Part shown: positions 6,868 to 13,458 of the stretch, piece by piece
Layout of the letters: every line of letters begins with the position of its first letter
Position numbering within the stretch: position 1 is the first letter of the stretch
Made by a program: the position numbers and the translations under genes
Virus record (IMG/VR): IMGVR_UViG_3300036792_000046
Span: 1-51,347 of that record
Source: a virus
Length of the DNA: 51,347 nucleotides
Reading direction: 5' to 3' (one strand)
The notes under the pieces: generated by a model
What the model was told of the DNA's origin: nothing
Seen by the model: only the letters and a program-made list of their open reading frames with translations
The model's database searches: none

Positions 6868-7320
6868 ATGTCCGAAGCAACCACCGCCCCTGCACCGGCC
6901 CCGGCTGCCGTTCCGACCGCCAGGTTCCCGCTGCCGACGGGCGTCGTCACGCCCATCGAGCTCCGCAACCACCTGGTCAAGGAGAACATCGCTCCGGCGA
7001 CCATGAAGCCGCAGCAGATGTACGCCTGGGTCAAGTCGCCGGGCAAGACCGACCCGTTCCCCGTCAAGTGGTACGACGTCGACGGCAAGGTCTACGACAA
7101 GCAGCCGACCGACCGGCTCACGCGTCCCGGCATCGCGTCGATGGAGATCGGTGTCGAGTGGTACAAGCGCAGGCTCACCGCCACCCCGACAGCGCCCGCT
7201 GCGAGTACCGCTGACGCGGCCACGGCCGATCAGGTCGCCGGCACCGCTGACGACGAGATTACCGATGCGAACACCGACGAGGACGCCGGCGACGAGGGTG
7301 ACTTCGACGAGGCCGAGTAA
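6868..7320 (+). CDS. Acidic-tailed HTH-like protein (paralogue 2), highly expressed
   Basis: The 150-residue product has a Pro/Ala-rich start, a central domain containing MKPQQMYAWVKSPGK, and an Asp/Glu-rich tail. The central segment aligns with VKPQMLYSYHKKGTI of the gene at 265 and IAPQLVYYYIRNKKL of the gene at 9640. Codons are almost all C/G-ending, a contrast with flanking small genes, and it has the best promoter and a GAGGGAGGACATC ribosome site; all point to high expression. It immediately precedes the large structured RNA in the same transcript, so a protein-RNA partnership is possible but not shown. Confidence 0.75.
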   Translation: MSEATTAPAPAPAAVPTARFPLPTGVVTPIELRNHLVKENIAPATMKPQQMYAWVKSPGKTDPFPVKWYDVDGKVYDKQPTDRLTRPGIASMEIGVEWYKRRLTATPTAPAASTADAATADQVAGTADDEITDANTDEDAGDEGDFDEAE

Positions 7321-7327
7321 TCGGCGT

Positions 7328-7389
7328 GAGGGGAAGTGTGGCCCGGAGTCAGTTTGTATCCGTGGGAGGTTCGAATCCTCCTCCCCTCG
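7328..7389 (+). ncRNA. tRNA-like element lacking a D arm
   Basis: GAGGGGA (7328-7334) pairs with TCCCCTC (7382-7388) as a 7-base-pair acceptor stem, followed by G and CAA rather than CCA. The T arm is perfect: GGAGG (7365-7369), loop TTCGAAT, CCTCC (7377-7381). Between them lie only 30 bases instead of the normal ~41: CGGA/TCCG (7344-7347/7359-7362) gives a four-pair stem with an 11-base loop, and there is no room for a D arm. This is not a standard decoding tRNA. It resembles the tRNA-like domain of tmRNA, or a decoy or processing signal at the head of the large RNA. Confidence 0.65.
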
Positions 7390-7991
7390 CAAGGTCCCCG
7401 ATCTGTCGGGAAGACCATCGATCAAGACGCTTGGCTGCGTTCGATGTTGATCGGGGACCGACAACTGAATATGTTTCTGCTTGGAGGGGTAGGCCGGGCG
7501 GTCGTTAGCAGAGCGACAGGCACGAATAAGCCGAGGTAGCGCATACCTCAGGTGACGTCGTTGGGACCAAGCAGAGCAAGCGGACTTCTCTTTGAACCGC
7601 ACGGAGAGACAACCGTGTCTTAATACGGGAGGAGTCCAAAGACGGGACATCGCTGCTGCGTGAACGATGCCGTCGCATCATAAGTCGTAGGGCGTACCTG
7701 GACGGGGAACCTAGGAAGGGCCACTCATCAGGTCTAAAAGCGCTAACGCAGATCGTCGACGGATAGCAACGAAGCACTGATGTCCTCGCCCGGCGAGGCG
7801 AGTTCCCGCTCCAGCCTCGCCGGGCCCAAAGCCGCCGCTAGGCTCAGTCAAGCTGATGCAGTGTCTGGACAGCGTGGGACTACGCAACCCACGTCTGAGC
7901 CTAGCGGTGTAAGCGCCGTTGCCAGGCAGACTCGGAGAAGCGGATCGCCGAGGTGCTCAAAGGATCGCCTGCCTGGCAACGGCATATTTTT
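7390..7991 (+). ncRNA. Large ornate structured non-coding RNA
   Basis: About 600 bases without a credible gene hold at least nine helices: 7393-7402/7450-7459 (10 pairs), 7477-7484/7567-7574 (8), 7533-7538/7544-7549 (6), 7582-7590/7629-7637 (9, one G-U), 7600-7604/7613-7617 (5), 7641-7645 plus 7648-7652 with 7665-7674 (10), 7789-7799/7814-7824 (11), 7835-7847/7895-7907 (13, with inner 7873-7878/7888-7893) and 7915-7929/7969-7983 (15). It follows a tRNA-like element, shares the strong promoter at 6785, and ends in a T-run. Known large phage RNAs that sit beside tRNAs (GOLLD, ROOL) are the closest class by size and context; membership is inference and no consensus motif was recognised. Confidence 0.7.
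7915..7991 (+). terminator. Terminator closing the large RNA
   Basis: A 15-base-pair perfect stem, GCCGTTGCCAGGCAG (7915-7929) with CTGCCTGGCAACGGC (7969-7983), is followed by ATATTTTTA. The 39-base loop contains its own CTCGG/CCGAG hairpin (7931-7935/7948-7952), which is unusual for a simple terminator; the helix may also be part of the RNA fold. Confidence 0.7.
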
Positions 7992-8011
7992 AAACAGGGA
8001 GGTTGTAATAC

Positions 8012-8239
8012 ATGGCACAACTTGATCTGACTGACGACGAGAGAGAAATCCTTCGAGACAACCTCGACATGCAAATTGAAGGCTGGGAAGAGCAGCTCGA
8101 ACAGATCTGCATGCAACCCTTCGACACGTGGGAAGAGTTGCTTAACCACTCGGCCTTCTCGGAAGAAGTAATCAACGCCTTGAAGAAGGCGAGAGAGCAG
8201 CTGCGAGATGAGCGAGACGGCGCCTCCGAAACTGTTTGA
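8012..8239 (+). CDS. Acidic helical protein, 75 residues
   Basis: ATG 8012 follows AGGGAGGTTG about 20 bases after the terminator of the large RNA, so expression needs readthrough or a promoter not recognised here. Composition is almost wholly helical and acidic (Glu/Gln/Leu-rich), suggesting a small helical bundle or coiled coil. It overlaps the next gene by 32 bases. Confidence 0.6.
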   Translation: MAQLDLTDDEREILRDNLDMQIEGWEEQLEQICMQPFDTWEELLNHSAFSEEVINALKKAREQLRDERDGASETV

Positions 8240-8618
8240 GCACTGCTCGTCAGTCTTCGAAGCAATGAAGAAGGCTTCCAAGCCGCAGAGCCTGGAAGGT
8301 CACCACGCACTTGTGTACGAGGGCTTCTTGACTAGGTTGTTCCAGGACCTAGGTCTGGCAACGCCTTACTACACGACCGTCATGAAGCGTCTCCGAGCCA
8401 TGGGCTGCGTTCAGCAGCTGTCGCGTGGAGGAGGCAACGCGCCTTCGCGCTGGGAGCTCATTGCCGAACCGACTTGGGAGAGGTTCGAGGAACACGAGAA
8501 CAAGCGTTTCACGAACAACACCAAGCTCGGTCAAGTGATCGACATGACCAACCAACTCGCCAGGCGCGTCACTGCGCTTGAGACGGCCATCGAGCAGATG
8601 AGGGAGAACGTACAGTGA
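8208..8618 (+). CDS. Winged-helix-like protein, 136 residues
   Basis: The segment HALVYEGFLTRLFQDLGLATPYYTTVMKRL..MGCVQQL, followed by a Gly/Arg turn (RGGGNAPSRW), has the spacing of a winged helix (recognition helix then beta wing). The C-terminal 40 residues form a coiled coil (LARRVTALETAIEQMRENV), consistent with a dimer. A transcription regulator is the natural reading. ATG 8208 lies within the upstream gene; its stop overlaps the next GTG. Confidence 0.55.
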   Translation: MSETAPPKLFEHCSSVFEAMKKASKPQSLEGHHALVYEGFLTRLFQDLGLATPYYTTVMKRLRAMGCVQQLSRGGGNAPSRWELIAEPTWERFEEHENKRFTNNTKLGQVIDMTNQLARRVTALETAIEQMRENVQ

Positions 8619-8770
8619 AGCAGCTCGTATCGTTCGTCATCGACGACGAGGACAAGGCGGAGGAATTCGCCAAGGACCTGATGGCTAACCAGGTGCTCGG
8701 CTACATCAACAACGACGGCGACGACATCGAGGTCGCCGTTAGCCGCGTCTCGATCGGGCCTGCGGACTAA
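8615..8770 (+). CDS. Very small acidic protein, 51 residues
   Basis: GTG 8615 overlaps the previous TGA and the stop overlaps the next ATG (TAATG), so it is embedded in a coupled operon. Acidic, with alternating beta-like segments (LVSFVIDDED; DIEVAVSRVSIG) around a helix. Too short to assign. Confidence 0.5.
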   Translation: MKQLVSFVIDDEDKAEEFAKDLMANQVLGYINNDGDDIEVAVSRVSIGPAD

Positions 8771-9102
8771 TGGCAGACACGACATTCGAACAGGCGCAGC
8801 GCTGCACGTTCTGCCTACAACCGTCCAGCCTCGTGAACGTAAGGCCTCTACCACAGGGCGGCAAAGTACACACGTTCGAGTGCAAGAACGAGCGTTGCTC
8901 GGACAATGGTGGCCGTCGCATCATTCAGACCAACCCTGACGGTTCTCTGGCACAACGTGAACAAGGACCGAAGACGTTCGCGAAGCTGAACCACTTCTCC
9001 GAGAACGCACGCCGTGCTCGTGAGGAGCTCCAGATACTCGAGCTCCAGTCCTTGCACCCGAACTGGACTCGAGCAGATATCATCAGATACCTAGGAGGGT
9101 AG
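8770..9102 (+). CDS. Zinc-ribbon-like protein, 110 residues
   Basis: An N-terminal CTFC (C-x2-C, about residues 12-15) and CKNERC (C-x4-C, about residues 38-43) form a plausible four-cysteine zinc ribbon. The C-terminal half is helical and charged, ending in a segment that looks like a small DNA-binding helix pair (HPNWTRADIIRYLGG). Probably binds nucleic acid; no family name can be given. Confidence 0.6.
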   Translation: MADTTFEQAQRCTFCLQPSSLVNVRPLPQGGKVHTFECKNERCSDNGGRRIIQTNPDGSLAQREQGPKTFAKLNHFSENARRAREELQILELQSLHPNWTRADIIRYLGG

Positions 9103-9324
9103 ATGGAAGGCACTAAGGCGCAGATTGCCGCGATCGTCCAGCAGCAAGGCCCTACGATCAGGGCAACGATCAGCCAACAGCTCGGCATCCCTATATCGAT
9201 GGTTGAGGTTCACAACCTGGGTGCGCTTGAGACCATGATTCGTCTCAAGACTCCAGATCATGGTCCTCGCTACTTCATGATGAAGCTGTCCGAGCAACTG
9301 TTATGCACCACATCGGACCACTAG
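9103..9324 (+). CDS. Hypothetical protein, 73 residues
   Basis: ATG 9103 directly abuts the previous stop, behind CTAGGAGGGTAG. Predicted alpha then beta composition (KAQIAAIVQQQG; PRYFMMKLSEQ). No motif recognised. Confidence 0.55.
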   Translation: MEGTKAQIAAIVQQQGPTIRATISQQLGIPISMVEVHNLGALETMIRLKTPDHGPRYFMMKLSEQLLCTTSDH

Positions 9325-9407
9325 GATGGCTAATCATCTCCGGATGGACCGTCTTCATCCTAGTCATCGTGGTCCTACTGGTCGTTAGTCACTTTAATTC
9401 TAAATGA
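9303..9407 (+). CDS. Very small membrane protein, 34 residues
   Basis: An open frame overlapping the previous gene encodes one strongly hydrophobic span (WLIISGWTVFILVIVVLLVV) with short tails. Composition is far from random and the overlap is typical of the operon, but the ribosome site is weak, so it may be spurious. Confidence 0.45.
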   Translation: MHHIGPLGWLIISGWTVFILVIVVLLVVSHFNSK

Positions 9408-9471
9408 GTCTAACAAGAGGACAATCGCGCTGTAGTAAGGGGGCGCGAAGCGCGTGCTCCTCGAGTTAGAC
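9397..9471 (+). repeat. GTCTAAC hairpin element, copy 1
   Basis: GTCTAAC-AA-GAGGA (9408-9421) pairs with TCCTC-GA-GTTAGAC (9458-9471) around a 36-base loop that holds CGCG-AAG-CGCG. The left flank and arm (9397-9421) match, in reverse complement, 24 of 25 bases at 31081-31105. Further GTCTA words follow at 9478-9502. This is one of two such elements in the genome; terminator, RNase III site or recombination site are possible roles. Confidence 0.7.
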
Positions 9472-9532
9472 CCTATTTAGACCGCGTCTAACTAATGAGT
9501 CTACACTTTAACGCAACTAAGAAGCGCTTACA

Positions 9533-9679
9533 GTGGACAGAGAAAAGTACCTAGAACGGCATCGCAGATACAACAAGTCCTCTAAAGGCATGAAGCGAAA
9601 CAAACGTTACGAGGAAAAACATCCAGAACGCAAAGTCAGGTGGGAACAAAACCGACCAAAGAATCCACCACCAGGTTAG
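9533..9679 (+). CDS. Very small basic protein, 48 residues
   Basis: GTG 9533 opens a frame for a highly basic Arg/Lys/Tyr-rich peptide (RYNKSSKG; RYEEKHPERKVRWEQN). Similar short basic proteins with a YEEKHPERK-like core are common in actinophages, so I think it is real despite its size. The stop overlaps the next gene. Nucleic-acid binding is likely from charge. Confidence 0.6.
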   Translation: MDREKYLERHRRYNKSSKGMKRNKRYEEKHPERKVRWEQNRPKNPPPG

Positions 9680-9975
9680 AAGATATCGTGAACATAGACG
9701 AGTTCGAACAACAAGTCCGAAAAGATGAACTAGAAGACCAGCCACTTATCACACCTGTAGAATACGGTCGACTCCGTGGAATAGCACCTCAACTCGTCTA
9801 CTACTACATCCGGAACAAGAAACTGGCAACACAGATCTGTCCCTGTGGCAGACGCTGTCTCAATAAGGAGGAGACAGATGAGCACTTCAGACGAATCGGA
9901 AAGCTTGCCCCCGCCACTACCGACAGCGAAGACGCTTCTGGCTCTGCTCCAGAAGATCGAACAGACGAATCCTGA
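9640..9975 (+). CDS. HTH-like acidic-tailed protein (paralogue 3)
   Basis: The core ITPVEYGRLRGIAPQLVYYYI followed by RNKKLATQICPCGRRCLNKEE reads like an excisionase/MerR-type helix-turn-helix: a helix entering at P-V-E-Y, a recognition helix PQLVYYYIRN, and a wing with a CPCGRRC turn. An acidic tail follows. The PQ-x-hydrophobic-Y element also appears in the genes at 265 and 6868. GTG 9640 is the longest start; GTG 9688 is an alternative that keeps the domain. DNA-binding regulator is the likely role. Confidence 0.6.
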   Translation: MGTKPTKESTTRLEDIVNIDEFEQQVRKDELEDQPLITPVEYGRLRGIAPQLVYYYIRNKKLATQICPCGRRCLNKEETDEHFRRIGKLAPATTDSEDASGSAPEDRTDES

Positions 9976-10216
9976 AAAGCTGAACCAGCCCGTAGGGACA
10001 TGGGAAGACGAGTACGCTGGCTACACGGCTTGGCAAGGTGTCCTCGAAGAGGATGAGGACATGCTTTGCCTTTCGTACAAGCAGACGCCTGAGATGGATG
10101 CGTGGAGCAGAAGAATGTACGAGCGTAGGCAGGCTGAAGAGGCTCGTGCAGCGGAAGAACGCAAAGCACGACAGATCGAAACAGTCCCGGAGGAATTGAG
10201 GAGGTTCCTGCCGTGA
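9878..10216 (+). CDS. Hypothetical protein with charged helical C-terminus
   Basis: ATG 9878 follows AAGGAGGAGACAG. The 112-residue product has a Ser/Pro-rich start, then an acidic middle and a long Arg/Glu/Ala helix (RRMYERRQAEEARAAEERKA) likely to form a coiled coil. Overlaps both neighbours. Function unknown. Confidence 0.6.
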   Translation: MSTSDESESLPPPLPTAKTLLALLQKIEQTNPEKLNQPVGTWEDEYAGYTAWQGVLEEDEDMLCLSYKQTPEMDAWSRRMYERRQAEEARAAEERKARQIETVPEELRRFLP

Positions 10217-10401
10217 GAATCATGACGCTCATCTGGTCCACTGCACACCAGACGAGATTCGCGCACTACAAGAGGACAGTCATCGAGGTTGGCGGTCCTC
10301 AGACAATCTGCAACACCGGTTTCGGATCTGCAACCAAGACCGGGACACAGCTTCCAGAACACCTCGAACTCTGTCCACGCTGTGAAAGGGCGGCAGGCTA
10401 A
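10213..10401 (+). CDS. Small protein with CPRC motif
   Basis: The 62-residue product from GTG 10213 (or ATG 10222) contains a cysteine at ICNTG and a C-terminal CPRC near residue 55, enough for a partial zinc knuckle; with HLEL just before CPRC a four-ligand site is possible. The stop overlaps the next ATG. Confidence 0.5.
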   Translation: MRIMTLIWSTAHQTRFAHYKRTVIEVGGPQTICNTGFGSATKTGTQLPEHLELCPRCERAAG

Positions 10402-10859
10402 TGGCCATTCCACCGATCCTCATCGAGGTGAGTCCTGCAGGAAACGATCTACTCAGGCTCACATACACCTGCATGCTCTGCGACAATCCAAACCAGATCG
10501 ACGTCAGCGCGCGGCTCTATGCCCTGTGGAGAAGTGGTACCGCGGGCCACGTGCAGGATGTCTTCCCCGACATGTCAGCCGGGGAACGCGAGGCACTCAT
10601 CTCTGGCTCGCACGCCAAGTGCTTTGACGAGGCCTTCAAGGACCCTCAGGAAGATCTAGAAGAAGAACCAGAAGGCGTATACGAGTACAAGTCGCCTTAC
10701 GAGACGGTCGAGCTACCTCCCTTCGTGACGCGCGACAAGTTCTATGACGACGATAGCGATGAGCCAGACGACGACGACGACGACGAGGAAGATCACCCCG
10801 ACATGTACCCGCATGATGAGCACGTCGGTCTCGATCTGCCAGAAGGGTACGGGTCATGA
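10401..10859 (+). CDS. Hypothetical protein with zinc-site-like N-terminus and Asp-rich region
   Basis: The 152-residue product has CMLC near residue 24-27 and a later SGSHAKCFDEAF, which together could bind a metal. The last 60 residues contain a run of Asp/Glu (near residues 115-132). Coupled by overlaps at both ends. Family not named; the layout is seen in actinophage hypothetical proteins. Confidence 0.6.
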   Translation: MAIPPILIEVSPAGNDLLRLTYTCMLCDNPNQIDVSARLYALWRSGTAGHVQDVFPDMSAGEREALISGSHAKCFDEAFKDPQEDLEEEPEGVYEYKSPYETVELPPFVTRDKFYDDDSDEPDDDDDDEEDHPDMYPHDEHVGLDLPEGYGS

Positions 10860-11197
10860 GCGCAACTGACTCCAGAAGGAACTTCGGTTCAGCGCCTTGC
10901 GACAACCCTACCTACAACGGACCAGCTCATCCAGGACATGCGAGGTGTATCCGTGCCAGACGACGACTTGAGGCCGAGGTACGGCAAGAGGACGTGGCGC
11001 CGGAGAAAACGAAGCGTTATCGGAAAGGAGTGGCAGCCGCCAACGCTGCAAGACGTGCACGCGGGCGTATGGTGCAAGGAATGCCACGTCAGACACCCGT
11101 ACAACGGGAAAGGGCGGCTCGCCAGCGCATACGAAGTAAGAAGCGGTCGCAACGTCCTGCTCTGGATCTGCCCGAAGACGAACAACGTGGTGGGTGA
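10856..11197 (+). CDS. Arg-rich hypothetical protein (overlaps another frame)
   Basis: ATG 10856 overlaps the previous stop and ends four bases before the next operon gene at 11201, the normal packing here. The N-terminal 35 residues have CDNPTYNGPAHPGHARC, a C/H-rich segment that could bind a metal; the rest is Arg/Lys/Gln-rich. From 10953 on the DNA is also open and protein-like in another frame, so about 245 bases may be doubly coding, or one of the two frames is not used. Confidence 0.5.
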   Translation: MSATDSRRNFGSAPCDNPTYNGPAHPGHARCIRARRRLEAEVRQEDVAPEKTKRYRKGVAAANAARRARGRMVQGMPRQTPVQRERAARQRIRSKKRSQRPALDLPEDEQRGG

Positions 11198-11237
11198 GCT
11201 ATGGCTTGGTTCTTCTCCGCCTGTTGGTGGACCATAG
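10953..11237 (+). CDS. Possible overlapping gene with zinc-site motif
   Basis: A GTG start behind GAGGTG opens a 94-residue frame with VWCKECHVRHP (C-x2-C-H) and LLWICPKTNN, giving a plausible metal site and a globular, aromatic-rich body ending NNVVGELWLG. Codons are more C/G-ending in third position than those of the overlapping frame at 10856, which argues that this is the constrained frame. It overlaps the start of the gene at 11201 by 37 bases. Confidence 0.5.
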   Translation: MPDDDLRPRYGKRTWRRRKRSVIGKEWQPPTLQDVHAGVWCKECHVRHPYNGKGRLASAYEVRSGRNVLLWICPKTNNVVGELWLGSSPPVGGP

Positions 11238-11638
11238 TAGCAATCGCCGATACTGTCTGGTGGATACTGACACACCTGAAGATCGATCTCATCGTCGTAG
11301 TAGGCGTGGTGTGTTTGGCGATCGTGGCCATCTTCTACCGTGCACTGAACCGGGGAGGGTTTTGGATTTTCCTACACGGAACAGAGCATCCTAGCTGGCG
11401 CAGCTGTACTCAGTGTTCAGGAATGGGCGTCCTAATGATGGACGGGAGTATCATTCCTAAGGAGTACAGGACGTACTACAAGGAAGATGACGGTGGCTAC
11501 GTTCAGAAGACTGCGATCGCAAACACCAAGACGTGCGAGTACTGTCTCGGCCATGGAGGCCGTTGGCATTACTCCAACAGTGCGCTTCGACGAGATATTC
11601 CTACTCGCCGACCAGGGGAGACGTGGCACCATGATTAA
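11201..11638 (+). CDS. Membrane protein with DnaJ-like CxxCxGxG motifs
   Basis: The 145-residue product has two hydrophobic spans (about residues 3-23 and 29-48), then a soluble domain with CTQCSGMG (C69, C72) and CEYCLGHG (C112, C115). Two CxxCxGxG repeats are the zinc-binding signature of the DnaJ central domain; here there is one pair rather than the four repeats of DnaJ, and there is no J domain. It should sit in the membrane with a small zinc domain, presumably inside. Its 3' end overlaps the helicase gene. Role unknown. Confidence 0.65.
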   Translation: MAWFFSACWWTIVAIADTVWWILTHLKIDLIVVVGVVCLAIVAIFYRALNRGGFWIFLHGTEHPSWRSCTQCSGMGVLMMDGSIIPKEYRTYYKEDDGGYVQKTAIANTKTCEYCLGHGGRWHYSNSALRRDIPTRRPGETWHHD

Positions 11639-13136
11639 CTCGATCCAGCCGTATCCGTTTCAGATGGACTGCGTTAGGCAAGTAGCCAAGCCGCAGTACG
11701 CGGGACGACTCGTAGCTGACGACATGGGGCTCGGAAAGACTCTCGAAGGCCTGCTCATCGATGGAGAACTGCGCGCTCCGAGGAACTATCCGGATATCAC
11801 GGATCCGAAACGTCTGCCGATGTACAGGCGACCAACTCTAATCGTTGCTCCCCTAGGTGTACATAGAACCTGGGTCAAGCACATCAGGATGGTCAACGAC
11901 AACTGGACCGAAGAGTCCTTCGCTCGGAACATCGCCGTCATCGACAAGAAGAATCGACCAGCCCTCGTCGAGCGTCTCCGGACGAAGCCGCTTCCGATGT
12001 ACGTGATCGTGCACTATGAGGCCCTTAGGCTGATGCCTGAGCTGACCGAAATGACCTGGTTCCACGTCATGTGCGACGAAGTCCACAGGGTGAAGAACCG
12101 TGCGGCGCAGCAGACGGCAAGCCTGAAGAGGATACCGACATACTATCGAACTGGTCTCTCGGGAACACCTGCTGACGACAAGCCTGCTGACATCTGGTCG
12201 GTTCTCAACTGGCTCTACCCCAAGGAGTTCAGGTCCTACTGGAGGTTCGTCAACACCTACTGCATCCAGGAGTTGAGCGAGAACCGAGGACAAGGTAGGT
12301 CGTTCCGTAAGATCACAGGTGTCAACCTGGCGGCTCTGCCGCAGCTACACGAACAGTGGAAGGGCTGGTATATCCGCAGGACCAAAGCCGACGTCGCTAT
12401 CGACTTGCCTCCGAAGACGTACACCCAGATCGAAGTGGACCTACTTCCGAGTCAGCGCAAGGCATACGAGCAGATGCGCAAGGACATGATTGCCTGGCTC
12501 GGTGAGCACGAGGACGTACCTTTGGTAGCCCCTGTGGTGATCGCGCAGCTGGTACGCCTGCAACAGATGGCACTAGCGACAGTCCAGTTCAACGAGGCTG
12601 GTAAGGTAACCTTGATCGATCCGTCAGCCAAGATGGACAGACTGGAGGAACTGATCGATGGTAATCCGAACGAACCACTTGTGGTCTTTTCCCAGTCAAG
12701 AAGCATGGTGGAACTGTGCGTTCGACGTCTACAGGCTAAAGGTATTTCGATACGGCCTTACACTGGTTCGGTATCCCAGGCAACTCGAGATCTGGCCGTT
12801 GAGGAGTTTCAGGCAGGTGACGTACAAGTTCTTGCTGGGACAATCGCAGCTGGTGGTGAAGGTATCGAACTCCATCGCGCAAGTACGACGGTTTTCTTCG
12901 ATCGAGCTTGGAACCCAACCCGCAACAGGCAAGCGGAGGATCGAACGCACCGAATCGGTCAGCTACGGCCAGTTCAGATAATCGACTTCGTCGCGCCTAA
13001 CACCGTAGACATGGGACGCAACCAGCGTATCCAGAACAAGTGGCAGAACCTGATGTGGCTGCTCACGCCAAGGACAGGAACACTACAAGACGAAGCGCTA
13101 CACGATGCGCTCGGTATATTCGTCGGAGGAATGTAA
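11631..13136 (+). CDS. SNF2-type DEAD/H-box helicase
   Basis: The 501-residue product shows the superfamily 2 motifs in order: Walker A ADDMGLGKT (about residues 29-37), DEVHR (motif II), LSGTPADDKPADIWS (motif III), and in the second domain VVFSQS, LAGTIAAGGEGIEL (motif V) and QAEDRTHRIGQ (motif VI). Q-A-x-D-R-x-H-R-I-G-Q is diagnostic of SWI2/SNF2 ATPases, which translocate on double-stranded DNA. Phage members may help replication, recombination or clearing of bound proteins. ATG 11631 follows AGGGGAGACGTGGCACC; a longer in-frame start lies inside the upstream gene and is unlikely. Confidence 0.92.
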   Translation: MINSIQPYPFQMDCVRQVAKPQYAGRLVADDMGLGKTLEGLLIDGELRAPRNYPDITDPKRLPMYRRPTLIVAPLGVHRTWVKHIRMVNDNWTEESFARNIAVIDKKNRPALVERLRTKPLPMYVIVHYEALRLMPELTEMTWFHVMCDEVHRVKNRAAQQTASLKRIPTYYRTGLSGTPADDKPADIWSVLNWLYPKEFRSYWRFVNTYCIQELSENRGQGRSFRKITGVNLAALPQLHEQWKGWYIRRTKADVAIDLPPKTYTQIEVDLLPSQRKAYEQMRKDMIAWLGEHEDVPLVAPVVIAQLVRLQQMALATVQFNEAGKVTLIDPSAKMDRLEELIDGNPNEPLVVFSQSRSMVELCVRRLQAKGISIRPYTGSVSQATRDLAVEEFQAGDVQVLAGTIAAGGEGIELHRASTTVFFDRAWNPTRNRQAEDRTHRIGQLRPVQIIDFVAPNTVDMGRNQRIQNKWQNLMWLLTPRTGTLQDEALHDALGIFVGGM

Positions 13137-13450
13137 TGCTCAGCAAGACAGCTATAATCGACGTTCAGGCCGACCTTCTTGGACGTGCAACGGCAATCCT
13201 GAGCGAGATCAGCCTCGGCCTGGAGATCATGTCCGTCGACGTCATCGCCTACATGCAGATGACACCCAGGGGTCCACGTCCTTCTTGGGGCATCGTATAT
13301 CAATGCCGAGGTATACTCATCGGTAGCAACAACTACAACATGCAGATGACGGGCGTCGATGACCCGTTCATTCCTGAGGAGGTGTTGCGTAAGGGCCTTA
13401 TCGAAGGCTGCGACCAGCTACGCGAACGACGTTCACAACAAGGCAACTAG
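13136..13450 (+). CDS. Hypothetical protein, 104 residues
   Basis: ATG 13136 overlaps the helicase stop (TAATG). Mixed alpha/beta composition with a Gly/Ile-rich core (SWGIVYQCRGILIGSNNYNMQM). No motif recognised. Followed after 8 bases by the next gene. Confidence 0.6.
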   Translation: MLSKTAIIDVQADLLGRATAILSEISLGLEIMSVDVIAYMQMTPRGPRPSWGIVYQCRGILIGSNNYNMQMTGVDDPFIPEEVLRKGLIEGCDQLRERRSQQGN

Positions 13451-13458
13451 GAGGAACG

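Noticed and set aside
6805-7650. Long leftward open frame opposite the acidic protein and tRNA-like element
   Set aside because: It is antisense to a strongly coding gene; G/C-ending third positions in the real frame remove stops on the other strand. No leftward promoter or ribosome site.
7390-7991. Group I intron, RNase P RNA or tmRNA as identity of the large RNA
   Set aside because: No P/Q/R/S core words of group I introns, no RNase P universally conserved words and no tag-peptide frame could be found; flanking genes are not interrupted by the element.
7780-8025. Open frame of about 81 codons across the hairpins of the large RNA
   Set aside because: It coincides with the longest RNA helices, has no suitable ribosome site, runs through the terminator into the next gene's start, and its codon composition is unlike the neighbouring genes.
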